Below are positions 1 to 5,434 of a stretch of DNA of 5,527 nucleotides, piece by piece. The DNA is taken from the NCBI GenBank assembly GCA_004562395.1, contig SFQY01000077.1:1-5527 (forward strand), read 5' to 3'. Position 1 is the stretch's first letter. Each line of letters opens with the position of its first letter. The notes below the pieces were generated by a model that saw nothing but the letters and a program-made list of their open reading frames with translations, was not told the origin of the DNA and made no database searches. Origin of the DNA: a bacterium (GTDB lineage Bacteria > Bacillota > Clostridia > Oscillospirales > Oscillospiraceae). The position numbers were made by a program, and so were the translations under genes.

Positions 1-6
1 AACATG

Positions 7-99
7 TTACCAAGGAGAAAACGGATTGCCACGTCGCTGCGCTCCTCGCAATGACAGAGGTAGACGGTACCTTGGTGCTTAAGTTGATGACATTGCCCC
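7..99 (-). repeat. Family A intergenic repeat, left copy
   Basis: This is a perfect 93-base reverse complement of 5435-5527, checked base by base. It contains the widespread intergenic motif TGTCATTGCGAG (minus strand), a GCGCAGC mini-hairpin tip at 36-42, and an inner inverted pair ACCAAGG (9-15) / CCTTGGT (70-76). The inner end TTAAGTTGATGACATTG lies at 80-95. A diverged relative lies at 2272-2443. It ends about 55 bases before the portal start and continues to near the window edge, so its outer limit is unknown. It is noncoding. Mobilisation by a REP-type transposase is possible, but none is encoded here. Confidence 0.85.
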
Positions 100-117
100 A
101 AGGGGGGAGCCAAGGGG
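100..117. repeat. Fragment resembling the outer end of family D
   Basis: The bases AAGGGGGGAGCCAAGGGG directly follow the family A arm and resemble the outer end of family D at 2557-2573 (AAGGGGGGAGCCAGGGG). A and D are also adjacent around 2441, so the two families seem to sit side by side repeatedly. It is short and low in complexity, so the assignment is tentative. Confidence 0.4.
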
Positions 118-141
118 ATGCGTTATTTTCCATTTTCAAAA

Positions 142-150
142 AGAGGTGAT
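142..150 (+). promoter_or_regulatory. Ribosome binding site that sets the portal start
   Basis: AGAGGTGAT lies four bases before ATG 155. An in-frame GTG at 146 would extend the protein by three residues, but it lies inside this Shine-Dalgarno sequence, so ATG 155 is the better start. Confidence 0.75.
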
Positions 151-154
151 ATTT

Positions 155-1879
155 ATGGATTTGAGCAAACAGGAGCCTGTGGTGGGGGCGGAGCGGGTGC
201 GGTTGGCACGGCGGACGCTGCAGAGGTACAAGGCCGGGAAGGCCAATCTGGAGAAGAAGGTCATCGACGCCGAGCAGTGGTACAAGCTCCGGTCCTGGGA
301 GTGTATGCGAAGAGCCCAGCCGGGGCAGGTGGAGCCGGTGTCCGGGTGGCTGTTCAACGCCATCGCCAACAAGCACGCCACCGTCATGGACAATTTCCCC
401 AGCCCCAACATCCTCCCCCGGGAGGAGGGGGACCGGGCCGAGGCCGCCATGCTCAGCGCCGTGGTGCCGGTGATTCTGGAGCAGAACGACTTCGAGGCGG
501 TCTACGACGCCCAGGTGGACGACAAGCTCAAGTGCGGCACCGGGGTCTACGGGGTCTTCTGGGACCCGGGCAGGCTGGGGGGTCTGGGGGACGTGTGCGT
601 GGAGCAGGAGGATATCCTGAGCCTTTTCTGGGAGCCGGGAGTCACCGATATCCAGCATTCCAGAAACTTTTTCCACGTGACCCTCCGGGACAACGACCTG
701 CTGCTGGAGGAATACCCCCAGCTGGAGGGGAAGCTTTCTTCCTCCACCCTGGACCTGAGCCAGTACCTCTACGACGACACCGTGGACACCACCGACAAGT
801 CCGCCGTGGTGGACTGGTACTACAAAAAGCGGGTGGGGGGCCGGACGGTGCTGCACTACTGCAAGTTCGTCAACGACGAGGTCCTCTTCGCCTCGGAGAA
901 CGAGCCTGCCTACGCCCAGCGGGGCTGGTACGACCATGGGCTGTATCCCTACGTCTTCGACCCGCTGTTCCGGATGAAGGGGACTCCCTGCGGCTTCGGC
1001 TTCGTGGACGTGGCCAAAAGCGCCCAGGAGTTCATCGACCGGGGGAACCAGGCCATTCTGGAAAACCTCCTGGCCAACGCCCGGCCCCGGCACTTCATCC
1101 GCAGCGACGGCAGCGTCAACGAGGAGGAGTACGCGGACCTGAGCAAGAATTTCATCCACGTGGACGGCAATCTGGGCCAGGACAGCATCCTGCCGGTCCA
1201 GGGCAAGACATTGAGCAGCGTCTACGTCAAGGTCATCAACGACAAGATCGACGAGCTGAAGGAGACCACCGGCAACCGGGACATCTCTGCGGGAGGCACC
1301 ACCGGCGGGGTCACCGCCGCCTCCGCCATCGCCGCCATGCAGGAGGCCGGCAGCAAGCTGGACCGGGACGTGAGCCGGGGATCCTACCGGGCCTTCCGGA
1401 AGGTGTGCCTCATGGTCATCGAGCTGATCCGGCAGTTTTACGACCTGCCCCGGTGCTTCCGGATCCTGGGCCGGGACGGAGCGGAGCGGTTCGTGCTGTA
1501 CAGCAACCGGGGTCTGCGGCCCCAGGACCAGGGGGTGACCCTGGGGGTGGAGCTGGGCTGCCGGCTGCCCCTGTTCGACATCGAGATCACCGCCGAGAAA
1601 CAGAGCCCCTACTCCAAGATGAACCAGAACGAGCTGGCCCTGCAGTTTTACAAGGCCGGGTTCTTCGACCCCCTGGCGGCAAACCAGGCCCTGACCTGCC
1701 TGGACATGATGGACTTCGACCGGAAGGAGTTCGTGACCGCCCGGGTGGCCGAAAACGCCCGGCAGTTTCTCCAGCGCCCCCGCCCGGAACCGGCGTCCCA
1801 GGAAACCCCCAGCCTGGGGGAGCCCCCCGCCACCCGCCAGGCCAGAGAACGGACGGCAGTGATGGGGGAGGTCACGTGA
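155..1879 (+). CDS. Phage portal protein
   Basis: Encodes 574 residues from ATG 155. The product is most likely the portal: a dodecameric ring at one capsid vertex through which the terminase packages DNA and to which the neck attaches. Recognition is from memory of portal proteins in gut clostridial phages. Visible stretches include GTGVYGVFWDPG (about residues 128-139), FWEPGVTDIQ (158-167), DELKETTGNRD (366-376) and the following Gly/Thr/Ala-rich segment with AASAIAAMQEAG (388-399). The length fits larger portals of the P22-like or podovirus kind. The N-terminal half is acidic and rich in aromatic residues, and the last 40 or so residues are Pro/Arg/Glu-rich and probably disordered. No signal peptide or membrane segment is seen. 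The gene is intact with strong GC3 bias. A terminase would be expected upstream, outside the window. The next gene is separated by an unusual 732-base repeat-filled gap. No LQFFA-like N-terminal motif is present, unlike the scaffold and capsid. Confidence 0.85.
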   Translation: MDLSKQEPVVGAERVRLARRTLQRYKAGKANLEKKVIDAEQWYKLRSWECMRRAQPGQVEPVSGWLFNAIANKHATVMDNFPSPNILPREEGDRAEAAMLSAVVPVILEQNDFEAVYDAQVDDKLKCGTGVYGVFWDPGRLGGLGDVCVEQEDILSLFWEPGVTDIQHSRNFFHVTLRDNDLLLEEYPQLEGKLSSSTLDLSQYLYDDTVDTTDKSAVVDWYYKKRVGGRTVLHYCKFVNDEVLFASENEPAYAQRGWYDHGLYPYVFDPLFRMKGTPCGFGFVDVAKSAQEFIDRGNQAILENLLANARPRHFIRSDGSVNEEEYADLSKNFIHVDGNLGQDSILPVQGKTLSSVYVKVINDKIDELKETTGNRDISAGGTTGGVTAASAIAAMQEAGSKLDRDVSRGSYRAFRKVCLMVIELIRQFYDLPRCFRILGRDGAERFVLYSNRGLRPQDQGVTLGVELGCRLPLFDIEITAEKQSPYSKMNQNELALQFYKAGFFDPLAANQALTCLDMMDFDRKEFVTARVAENARQFLQRPRPEPASQETPSLGEPPATRQARERTAVMGEVT

Positions 1880-1909
1880 GTGCTTCTGCCGCGTAGGACG
1901 ACACTCGCG
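1880..1909. other. Short spacer after the portal
   Basis: About 30 bases between the portal stop and the first repeat heptamer. I see no hairpin with a T-run and no gene. Confidence 0.4.
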
Positions 1910-2036
1910 GAGATAGGAGATATCAGATAGGAGATATAAGATGTGGTATCCCCTCCGGGGATGGATTTGAAAAAATGTGTATACCGGTTTTTCTCAGTAG
2001 CCCGATCAATTGGAATTTGTAGGGGTGCGCCGCACC
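1910..2036 (+). repeat. B1 repeat module, copy 1
   Basis: The module starts with about five degenerate heptamers on the pattern GAGATAT (1910-1944). Next comes the hairpin ATCCCC-TCC-GGGGAT (1948-1962), then a diverged stretch, then a GGTGC-GCC-GCACC hairpin (2024-2036). The same series occurs at 5104-5243 in the same orientation, with shared pieces such as AAGATGTGGTATCCCCTCC. It is noncoding: short open frames through it lack a ribosome binding site and cross several repeat units. Confidence 0.8.
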
Positions 2037-2234
2037 ATACCTTCCCCCGGGGGGAAGGTGCCCCCGCAAGGGGGCGGATGAGGAACGGCGATATGTTCCG
2101 AATTTGTTTGCAGTTCGATAAAAGAGCATAATTGGAAAGTCTGTACCGTTTGATTTGGCTGCATGACAAAGAATGAGATGTCGCCATTCCTCATCCACCG
2201 CTTCGCGGTCCCCCTTCCCCCCGGGGGAAGGTAT
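2037..2234 (+). mobile_element. MITE-like element M, copy 1
   Basis: About 198 bases with perfect 22-base terminal inverted repeats (2037-2058 and 2213-2234). The arm itself folds back (CCTTCCCCC / GGGGGAAGG). A second inner inverted pair GGATGAGGAA lies at 2076-2085 and 2187-2196. Between outer and inner pairs the two arms carry different small hairpins: CCCCCGCAAGGGGG on the left, and ACCGCGAAGCGGT (read from the arm) on the right. The core of about 100 bases encodes nothing convincing. Copy 2 at 5244-5434 has the core in the opposite orientation. No transposase is encoded, so any movement would need one in trans. I found no clear target-site duplication. Confidence 0.7.
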
Positions 2235-2271
2235 TGGGGAGCGGTGCGTCAGCGGCCTTGCCTCCCCCTTT
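2235..2271. other. Spacer between M and A repeats
   Basis: A 37-base stretch present at this copy but missing at the second locus, where the M arm runs directly into the A repeat near 5435. It ends in CCTCCCCCTTT, which mirrors the GGGGGAGG following the opposite A arm at about 2449, so part of it probably belongs to the A composite. Confidence 0.4.
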
Positions 2272-2443
2272 GGGGCAATGTCATCAACTTAAGCGCCGGA
2301 GTACCGTCTACCACTGTCATTGCGAGGAGCGAAGCGACGTGGCAATCCGTTTTCTCCTTGGGAACAGGTACCACGCCAGTGTGCGCACTGGCTCGCAATG
2401 ACAGGAAAATCGGGGCCTGGTTCCTTAAGTTGATGACATTGCC
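2272..2443. repeat. Family A composite inverted repeat
   Basis: A nested element. The outer arms are CAATGTCATCAACTTAAG (2276-2293) and its reverse complement (2424-2441). The inner arms are TGTCATTGCGAG (2315-2326) and CTCGCAATGACA (2392-2403). The left inner arm carries the tip GAGCGAAGCGA, which contains GCGAAGC at 2329-2335. The right inner arm carries CCAGTGTGCGCACTGG (2376-2391). The left half differs from 5435-5527 at about seven positions. It is noncoding. The TGTCATTGCGAG core is known to me as very widespread in bacterial intergenic DNA. Confidence 0.8.
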
Positions 2444-2578
2444 CTTTGGGGGAGGTGGCAGCCCGAAGGGGCTGACGGAGAGGGTGACGCTGGTCAGAAG
2501 CACAACATTCCGGCCACCCCCTCAGTCAAAAATCAAAGATTTTTGCCAGCTCCCCCAAGGGGGGAGCCAGGGGGGCGG
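2444..2578. repeat. Family D inverted repeat
   Basis: The left arm (about 2447-2487) reads GGGGGAGGTGGCA, then the tip GCCCGAAGGGGC (2461-2472), then TGACGGAGAGGGTGAC. The right arm (about 2513-2570), read on the minus strand, has GGGGGAGCTGGC, then the AT-rich tip AAAAATCTTTGATTTTT (2528-2544), then GACTGAGGGGGTGGC. The arms therefore match outside the tip and differ inside it. The outer right end also forms the hairpin GCTCCCCC-AA-GGGGGGAGC (2549-2567). It ends about 34 bases before the Prp-like gene. Confidence 0.7.
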
Positions 2579-2611
2579 TGCGCGAATTTACAGACAGAAA
2601 GGAGAATTTCA

Positions 2612-2980
2612 ATGATTACCATACGTTTTACCCGAAGAAGTGAGGACGGGGGGGTCCGGATGGTGATGGAGGGCCATGCCGGGGCGGGGGCCAAGGGGTC
2701 CGATCCCGTCTGCGCGGCGGCAACCATGCTGGCCTATACCCTGGGCCAGTCGGTGCGGTTCCTGTACGAGTCCGGACTGCTCCGGTGCAGGCCCCGGATC
2801 GACCTCCAGGAGGGCCGGGCGGTGATCTGCGCCGTGCCCCGGCGGGAGGCCCTGGCGGAGGTGCTGCACACCTTCTGGGTGGTCCAGTCCGGCGCCTGGG
2901 TCCTGTCCCGGAATTACCCCAGGAACGTGACATTGTACCCCCTGGACTCCGACACCCCCTGGGAACGGATGCGGCTGTAG
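2612..2980 (+). CDS. Prp-family cysteine protease, probable capsid maturation protease
   Basis: Encodes 122 residues from ATG 2612, preceded by GAAAGGAGA with good spacing. Prp is a small cysteine protease whose cellular form removes the N-terminal extension of ribosomal protein L27. The signature is clear: GHAG with His22 and SDPVCAAA with Asp31 and Cys34. As I recall the Staphylococcus aureus Prp sequence, its catalytic His22 and Cys34 align here without a gap, and both proteins start MIT. Length is slightly above the usual 105-115 residues, with an Arg-rich C-terminal tail. Cellular prp normally lies between rplU and rpmA. This copy lies between portal and scaffold, where phages usually encode a prohead protease. 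Its likely substrates are the neighbouring scaffold and capsid, which carry QLFG and LQLFA near their N-termini. The family call is firm from the motif; the capsid role is inference. Confidence 0.82.
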   Translation: MITIRFTRRSEDGGVRMVMEGHAGAGAKGSDPVCAAATMLAYTLGQSVRFLYESGLLRCRPRIDLQEGRAVICAVPRREALAEVLHTFWVVQSGAWVLSRNYPRNVTLYPLDSDTPWERMRL

Positions 2981-3034
2981 GCATCCGCTTCGCGGCATCG
3001 ATCGAGTTGGGATTCTTTGAGAAAGGGTGATGAT
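2981..3034. repeat. Prp-scaffold spacer with GCGAAGC-type hairpins
   Basis: CGGATGC (2966-2972) and CATCCG-containing GCATCCG (2981-2987) form a 7-bp stem whose loop contains the prp stop codon. Overlapping it, CCGC-TTC-GCGG (2985-2995) contains GCTTCGC, the complement of the GCGAAGC tip seen in families A and M. The spacer then runs into the scaffold ribosome binding site. It may be a relic of another repeat, or a small mRNA structure between the two genes. Confidence 0.45.
3022..3031 (+). promoter_or_regulatory. Ribosome binding site that sets the scaffold start
   Basis: AAAGGGTGAT lies three bases before ATG 3035. An in-frame TTG at 3017 lies upstream of this site and would add six residues (MRKGDD), so ATG 3035 is preferred. 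Confidence 0.65.
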
Positions 3035-3544
3035 ATGGAAAACACATTGTTTCGGGGGATGCAGCTGTTCGGAGAGGGGGCGGCCGAGGGTGGCGCTGAG
3101 GGGCCCGGGGAGGCCACCGCTGAGGAAGCCCCCCGGGAGCAGGCCCAGGATCCGGAGCTGCGGCGGCAGGAGCTGGCCCGGCGGCAGATGGACCTGTGGG
3201 AAAGCCAGGCCCAGGCGGCCCGGCAGCTCTACCCCCGGCTGGACCTGAACGCGGAGGCCCGGGACCCCCGGTTCCGGCAGCTGCTGGGAGCCGGGGTGGA
3301 GGTGGGGGACGCCTACCTGGTGCTCCACAAGGACGAGATCCTCCCCGCCGCCATGCGCCGGGCCGCCCAGGAGGTGGAGCGCAGACTCACCGGCCGCCTC
3401 ATGGCCGGGGATGTGCGCCCCCCCGAAAACGGCATCGGCCCCCAGAGTACCGCCGTCACCAGAACCGACGTCTCCCAGCTGACCCGCGCGGACCGGGAGG
3501 ATATCCGCAGACGGGCCGCCAGAGGAGAGAAGATCCGGTTCTGA
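3035..3544 (+). CDS. Scaffold-like capsid assembly protein
   Basis: Encodes 169 residues, rich in Ala, Arg, Glu and Gly. The N-terminus MENTLFRGMQLFGEG contains QLFG at residues 10-13, resembling the Prp cleavage motif. An acidic disordered part follows (about 14-38), then a charged helical stretch (about 38-66, ELRRQELARRQMDLWESQ) likely to form a coiled coil. A segment around KDEILPAAMRRAAQEVERR (about 100-117) and a basic C-terminal tail from about 140 (LTRADREDIRRRAARGEKIRF in the last 21 residues) end the protein. Small size, helical charge-rich composition, a basic C-terminal helical end and a place just before the capsid gene all fit a scaffolding protein that binds coat through its C-terminus. 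I cannot assign a named family. It starts 54 bases after prp and ends 59 bases before the capsid gene, so the three are probably co-transcribed. A minor head protein is the main alternative. Confidence 0.65.
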   Translation: MENTLFRGMQLFGEGAAEGGAEGPGEATAEEAPREQAQDPELRRQELARRQMDLWESQAQAARQLYPRLDLNAEARDPRFRQLLGAGVEVGDAYLVLHKDEILPAAMRRAAQEVERRLTGRLMAGDVRPPENGIGPQSTAVTRTDVSQLTRADREDIRRRAARGEKIRF

Positions 3545-3603
3545 GCGGTTTTAGGTCCATTCCCCCTGTCAACCATTTTACAATCTGGAAAGGAGAAAAC
3601 CCT

Positions 3604-4611
3604 ATGGAAATCAAGCATTTACAGCTCTTCGCCAACGAGGTGCAGACCACCCAGTCCGACGGCCTCAGCGCGGAAATGAAGACCTTCTACGACATGACCC
3701 TCATCGACGAGGCATCCCCCAACCTGGTCCACGACCAGTTCGGCCAGAAGCGGCCCATTCCCGCGAACGGCGGCAAGACCATCGAGTTCCGCAAGTTCGC
3801 CCCCCTGGACAAGGCCCTGACCCCTCTGACCGAGGGCGTCACCCCCGACGGCAAGAGCCTGGAGGTGAACACCGTCACCGCCACCGTCAGCCAGTACGGC
3901 GACTACATCACCCTGTCCGACGTGCTGGAGCTGACCGCCGTGGACAACGTGATCGTGGAGTCGCTGAAGCTCCTGGGCCGTCAGGGCGGCGCCACGCTGG
4001 ATACCGTGGTGCGCAATGTCCTCCAGTCCGGGACAAACGTCACCTACTGCCCGAAGTTTGTAAACGGTGTGGAGACGGCCGTCACCAGCCGTGCGGGTCT
4101 GGACGCCACTGCCCAGCTGACCGTGGACGTGGTGCAGCAGGTGGTGGCCAAGCTCCGGGCCCAGAACGCCCCCACCATTAACGGCAAGTACGTGGCCATC
4201 ATCCACCCCTACGTGGCCTACGACCTGATGCGGGACCCCGAGTGGATCGACGCCCACAAGTACGCCCAGCCCGTGAACCTCTACGAGGGGGAGATCGGCG
4301 AGATCGCGGGGGTCCGGTTCGTCCAGACCACCGAGGCCAAGATCTACACCGGCTCCGGCTGCCCCAGCGGCCTGGCGGTCTTCGGCACCCTGTTCCTGGG
4401 CGACGGCGCCTACGGCACCACGGAGATCACCGGCGGCGGTATGCAGACCATCGTCAAGCAGAAAGGCAGCGGCGGCACCTCCGATCCCCTGGACCAGCGC
4501 AGCTCCGTTGGCTGGAAGGGCATGAAGACCGCCGAGCTGCTGATCCAGCAGTACCTGGTCCGGGTGGAGAGCTGCTCCAAGCGCTTCTCCGCCACGGCGG
4601 CGGCCAACTAA
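3604..4611 (+). CDS. Major capsid protein, N4-gp56 family
   Basis: Encodes 335 residues from ATG 3604, with AAAGGAG eight bases upstream. It resembles the N4-gp56 family of HK97-fold major capsid proteins. Hallmarks seen are GGKTIEFRKF (about 56-65), LTEGVTPDG (75-83) and VSQYGDYITLSDVLEL (95-110), followed by a mixed helical and strand region with HPYVAYDLM and a Gly-rich GTTEITGGGM part. The N-terminus MEIKHLQLFANEV has LQLFA at residues 6-10, matching in position the LQFFA of Firmicute L27 (alanine 10). If it is cut like L27, the mature protein would start at Ala10. The gene is intact, with extreme GC3 bias typical of a highly expressed structural gene here. It is followed after about 10 bases by a strong hairpin. 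Confidence 0.9.
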   Translation: MEIKHLQLFANEVQTTQSDGLSAEMKTFYDMTLIDEASPNLVHDQFGQKRPIPANGGKTIEFRKFAPLDKALTPLTEGVTPDGKSLEVNTVTATVSQYGDYITLSDVLELTAVDNVIVESLKLLGRQGGATLDTVVRNVLQSGTNVTYCPKFVNGVETAVTSRAGLDATAQLTVDVVQQVVAKLRAQNAPTINGKYVAIIHPYVAYDLMRDPEWIDAHKYAQPVNLYEGEIGEIAGVRFVQTTEAKIYTGSGCPSGLAVFGTLFLGDGAYGTTEITGGGMQTIVKQKGSGGTSDPLDQRSSVGWKGMKTAELLIQQYLVRVESCSKRFSATAAAN

Positions 4612-4618
4612 GCAGGAT

Positions 4619-4650
4619 CCACCGGGGGAGGGACAACCCTCTCCCGGCGG
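4619..4650 (+). promoter_or_regulatory. Stable hairpin just after the capsid gene
   Basis: CCGGGGGAGGG (4622-4632), loop ACAA, CCCTCTCCCGG (4637-4647): an 11-bp stem with one G-U pair, extendable to 14 with one mismatch. It starts within 10 bases of the capsid stop. No T-run follows, so it is a poor intrinsic terminator. A role in protecting the capsid mRNA 3' end, or in reducing expression of the next gene, is inference. Confidence 0.65.
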
Positions 4651-4656
4651 AAACAG

Positions 4657-4722
4657 ATGGAGCTGACTGGGGAAGGGAGCGTTTATCGCAGCATCTGCCA
4701 TACAACGCCGCACCCAATGTAG
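4657..4722 (+). pseudogene. Possible short open frame cut by repeat C
   Basis: ATG 4657 opens 21 codons (MELTGEGSVYRSICH...) and stops at a TAG that belongs to the repeat C arm. There is no clear Shine-Dalgarno sequence before it. It could be the beginning of a gene interrupted by insertion of the repeat, or chance. I do not recognise the peptide. Confidence 0.2.
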
Positions 4723-4837
4723 GGCGGGGGCTCGCCCCCGCCGGGCAGGTGAGATACGCGATCTGCTGCGTTGGATGCGGATATGCAAAACCATTGGTGC
4801 GTCGGCGGGGGCGAGCCCCCGCCCTACATTGGGTGCG
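4709..4837. mobile_element. Repeat C, perfect 35-bp inverted repeat (MITE-like)
   Basis: Arms at 4709-4743 and 4803-4837 are perfect inverted copies, separated by 59 bases. Each arm carries a GGCGGGGG-CGAG-CCCCCGCC type hairpin next to CCTACATTGGGTGCG. The 129-base element resembles noncoding paired palindromes common in GC-rich Clostridia, as I recall. No transposase and no clear target-site duplication are seen. It lies between the capsid gene and the small downstream gene, about 47 bases before the latter. Confidence 0.8.
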
Positions 4838-4884
4838 AAGAAAAACAATCCTTTCCGCAGCCGTTTTCGAAGGAGGAATTTAAC

Positions 4885-5088
4885 ATGACAGAAAAAGCCA
4901 AAACCGTGACCATCCGCATTCCCCGGCTGAATCCCAAGCAGGAGGATGTGTTTGTGTCCGTGAACAATTACACCTGCATCGTCAAGCGTGGGGTGGAGGT
5001 GGAGGTGCCGGAGCACGTGGCCGAGGTCCTGCGCCATCAGGAGCAGATGCTGGAGATCATCCAGCAGTTCGAGGAAGCCCACAGGTAA
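4885..5088 (+). CDS. Small phage protein of unknown function
   Basis: Encodes 67 residues, starting MTEKAKTVTIRIPRLNP, with an excellent ribosome binding site AAGGAGG eight bases before ATG 4885. Visible parts are a beta-rich N-terminal two thirds (VTIRIPRL, DVFVSVNNYTCIVKRGVEVEVP) and a C-terminal amphipathic helix (about residues 43-66, EHVAEVLRHQEQMLEIIQQFEEA). Similar short proteins with a DVFVSVN...IKRGVEVEVP pattern occur next to capsid genes in clostridial phages, from memory, and have no known role. A head-decoration, capsid-stabilising or assembly role is possible by position only. No signal peptide or membrane segment is seen. Its codon choice is somewhat less GC3-biased than the capsid gene. 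It is followed by the repeat composite. Confidence 0.75.
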   Translation: MTEKAKTVTIRIPRLNPKQEDVFVSVNNYTCIVKRGVEVEVPEHVAEVLRHQEQMLEIIQQFEEAHR

Positions 5089-5103
5089 GCGGCGGGACGC
5101 ACG

Positions 5104-5243
5104 CAGATATCAGATAGGAGATATGAGATATGAGATATGAGATATAAGATGTGGTATCCCCTCCGGGGATGATTTTGAAATGTGCTTACCGGCGTTGCCC
5201 AGCGTTCGATAAATTGGTGTTTGTAAGGACGAGTGCCGCACAT
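5104..5243 (+). repeat. B1 repeat module, copy 2
   Basis: About seven heptamers, four of them exact GAGATAT (5118-5145), against about five in copy 1. They are followed by the same ATCCCC-TCC-GGGGAT hairpin (5155-5169) and a diverged tail of the same order as copy 1, ending in GTGCCGCAC before element M. It begins 15 bases after the stop of the small phage gene. It is noncoding. Confidence 0.8.
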
Positions 5244-5434
5244 TACCTTCCCCCGGGGGGAAGGGGGACCGCGAAGCGGTGGATGAGGAACGGCGACACC
5301 TTACCATTCGCAATGCAGTTAATTTAAACGGTACAGACTTTTCCAATGTACCTTTTTAACGAAATGCGTACCGATTCGGAACATATCGCCGTTCCTCATC
5401 CGCCCCAGTGTGCGCACTGGGGCACCTTCCCCCC
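5244..5434 (-). mobile_element. MITE-like element M, copy 2, inverted and truncated
   Basis: The left arm TACCTTCCCCCGGGGGGAAGG (minus its last base, 5244-5264) is the same as copy 1. The core is homologous to copy 1 only when reverse-complemented: a 29-base block at 5374-5402 is the exact complement of 2075-2103, and ACGGTACAGACTT (5328-5340) matches the complement of 2136-2148. The left tip is ACCGCGAAGCGGT and the right tip is the AGTGTGCGCACT hairpin (5402-5423). The outer right arm stops after CCTTCCCCCC and runs directly into the A repeat. Confidence 0.7.

Noticed and set aside
118..1896. A long open frame on the + strand overlapping the portal in another frame
   Set aside because: Its product is Gly/Arg/Pro-rich nonsense produced by the GC-rich portal gene. 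The overlapping frame gives a recognisable portal with a proper ribosome binding site.
1966..2000. Possible promoter with TTGAAA near 1967
   Set aside because: No acceptable -10 hexamer is found at 16-18 bases, and the stretch is part of a repeat with a diverged second copy.
1943..2131. A 62-codon frame in B1 and M
   Set aside because: It lies wholly in repeat DNA, lacks a Shine-Dalgarno sequence, and the homologous second copy does not preserve it.
2527..2545. Possible intrinsic terminator (CAAAAATC-AAA-GATTTTTG)
   Set aside because: The stem is AT-rich and the T-run is part of the stem, not after it. It is better explained as an exchangeable tip of repeat D.
2163..2615. A 150-codon frame through the repeats upstream of the protease
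   Set aside because: It crosses M, A and D repeat modules and has no family resemblance. The TGTCATTGCGAG repeat is often wrongly annotated as part of small proteins.
4242..4883. A + strand frame overlapping the capsid 3' end and repeat C
   Set aside because: It is an Arg-rich shadow of the capsid gene, it reads through both arms of repeat C, and it has no ribosome binding site.
3619..5082. A 487-codon antisense frame opposite the capsid gene and small gene
   Set aside because: High GC at third codon positions removes antisense stops. The product is His/Leu/Gly-rich without a recognisable domain and runs through repeat C.
5104..5152. Possible CRISPR or regulatory iteron array
   Set aside because: The units are contiguous 7-mers without spacers, and no replication or Cas gene is nearby.
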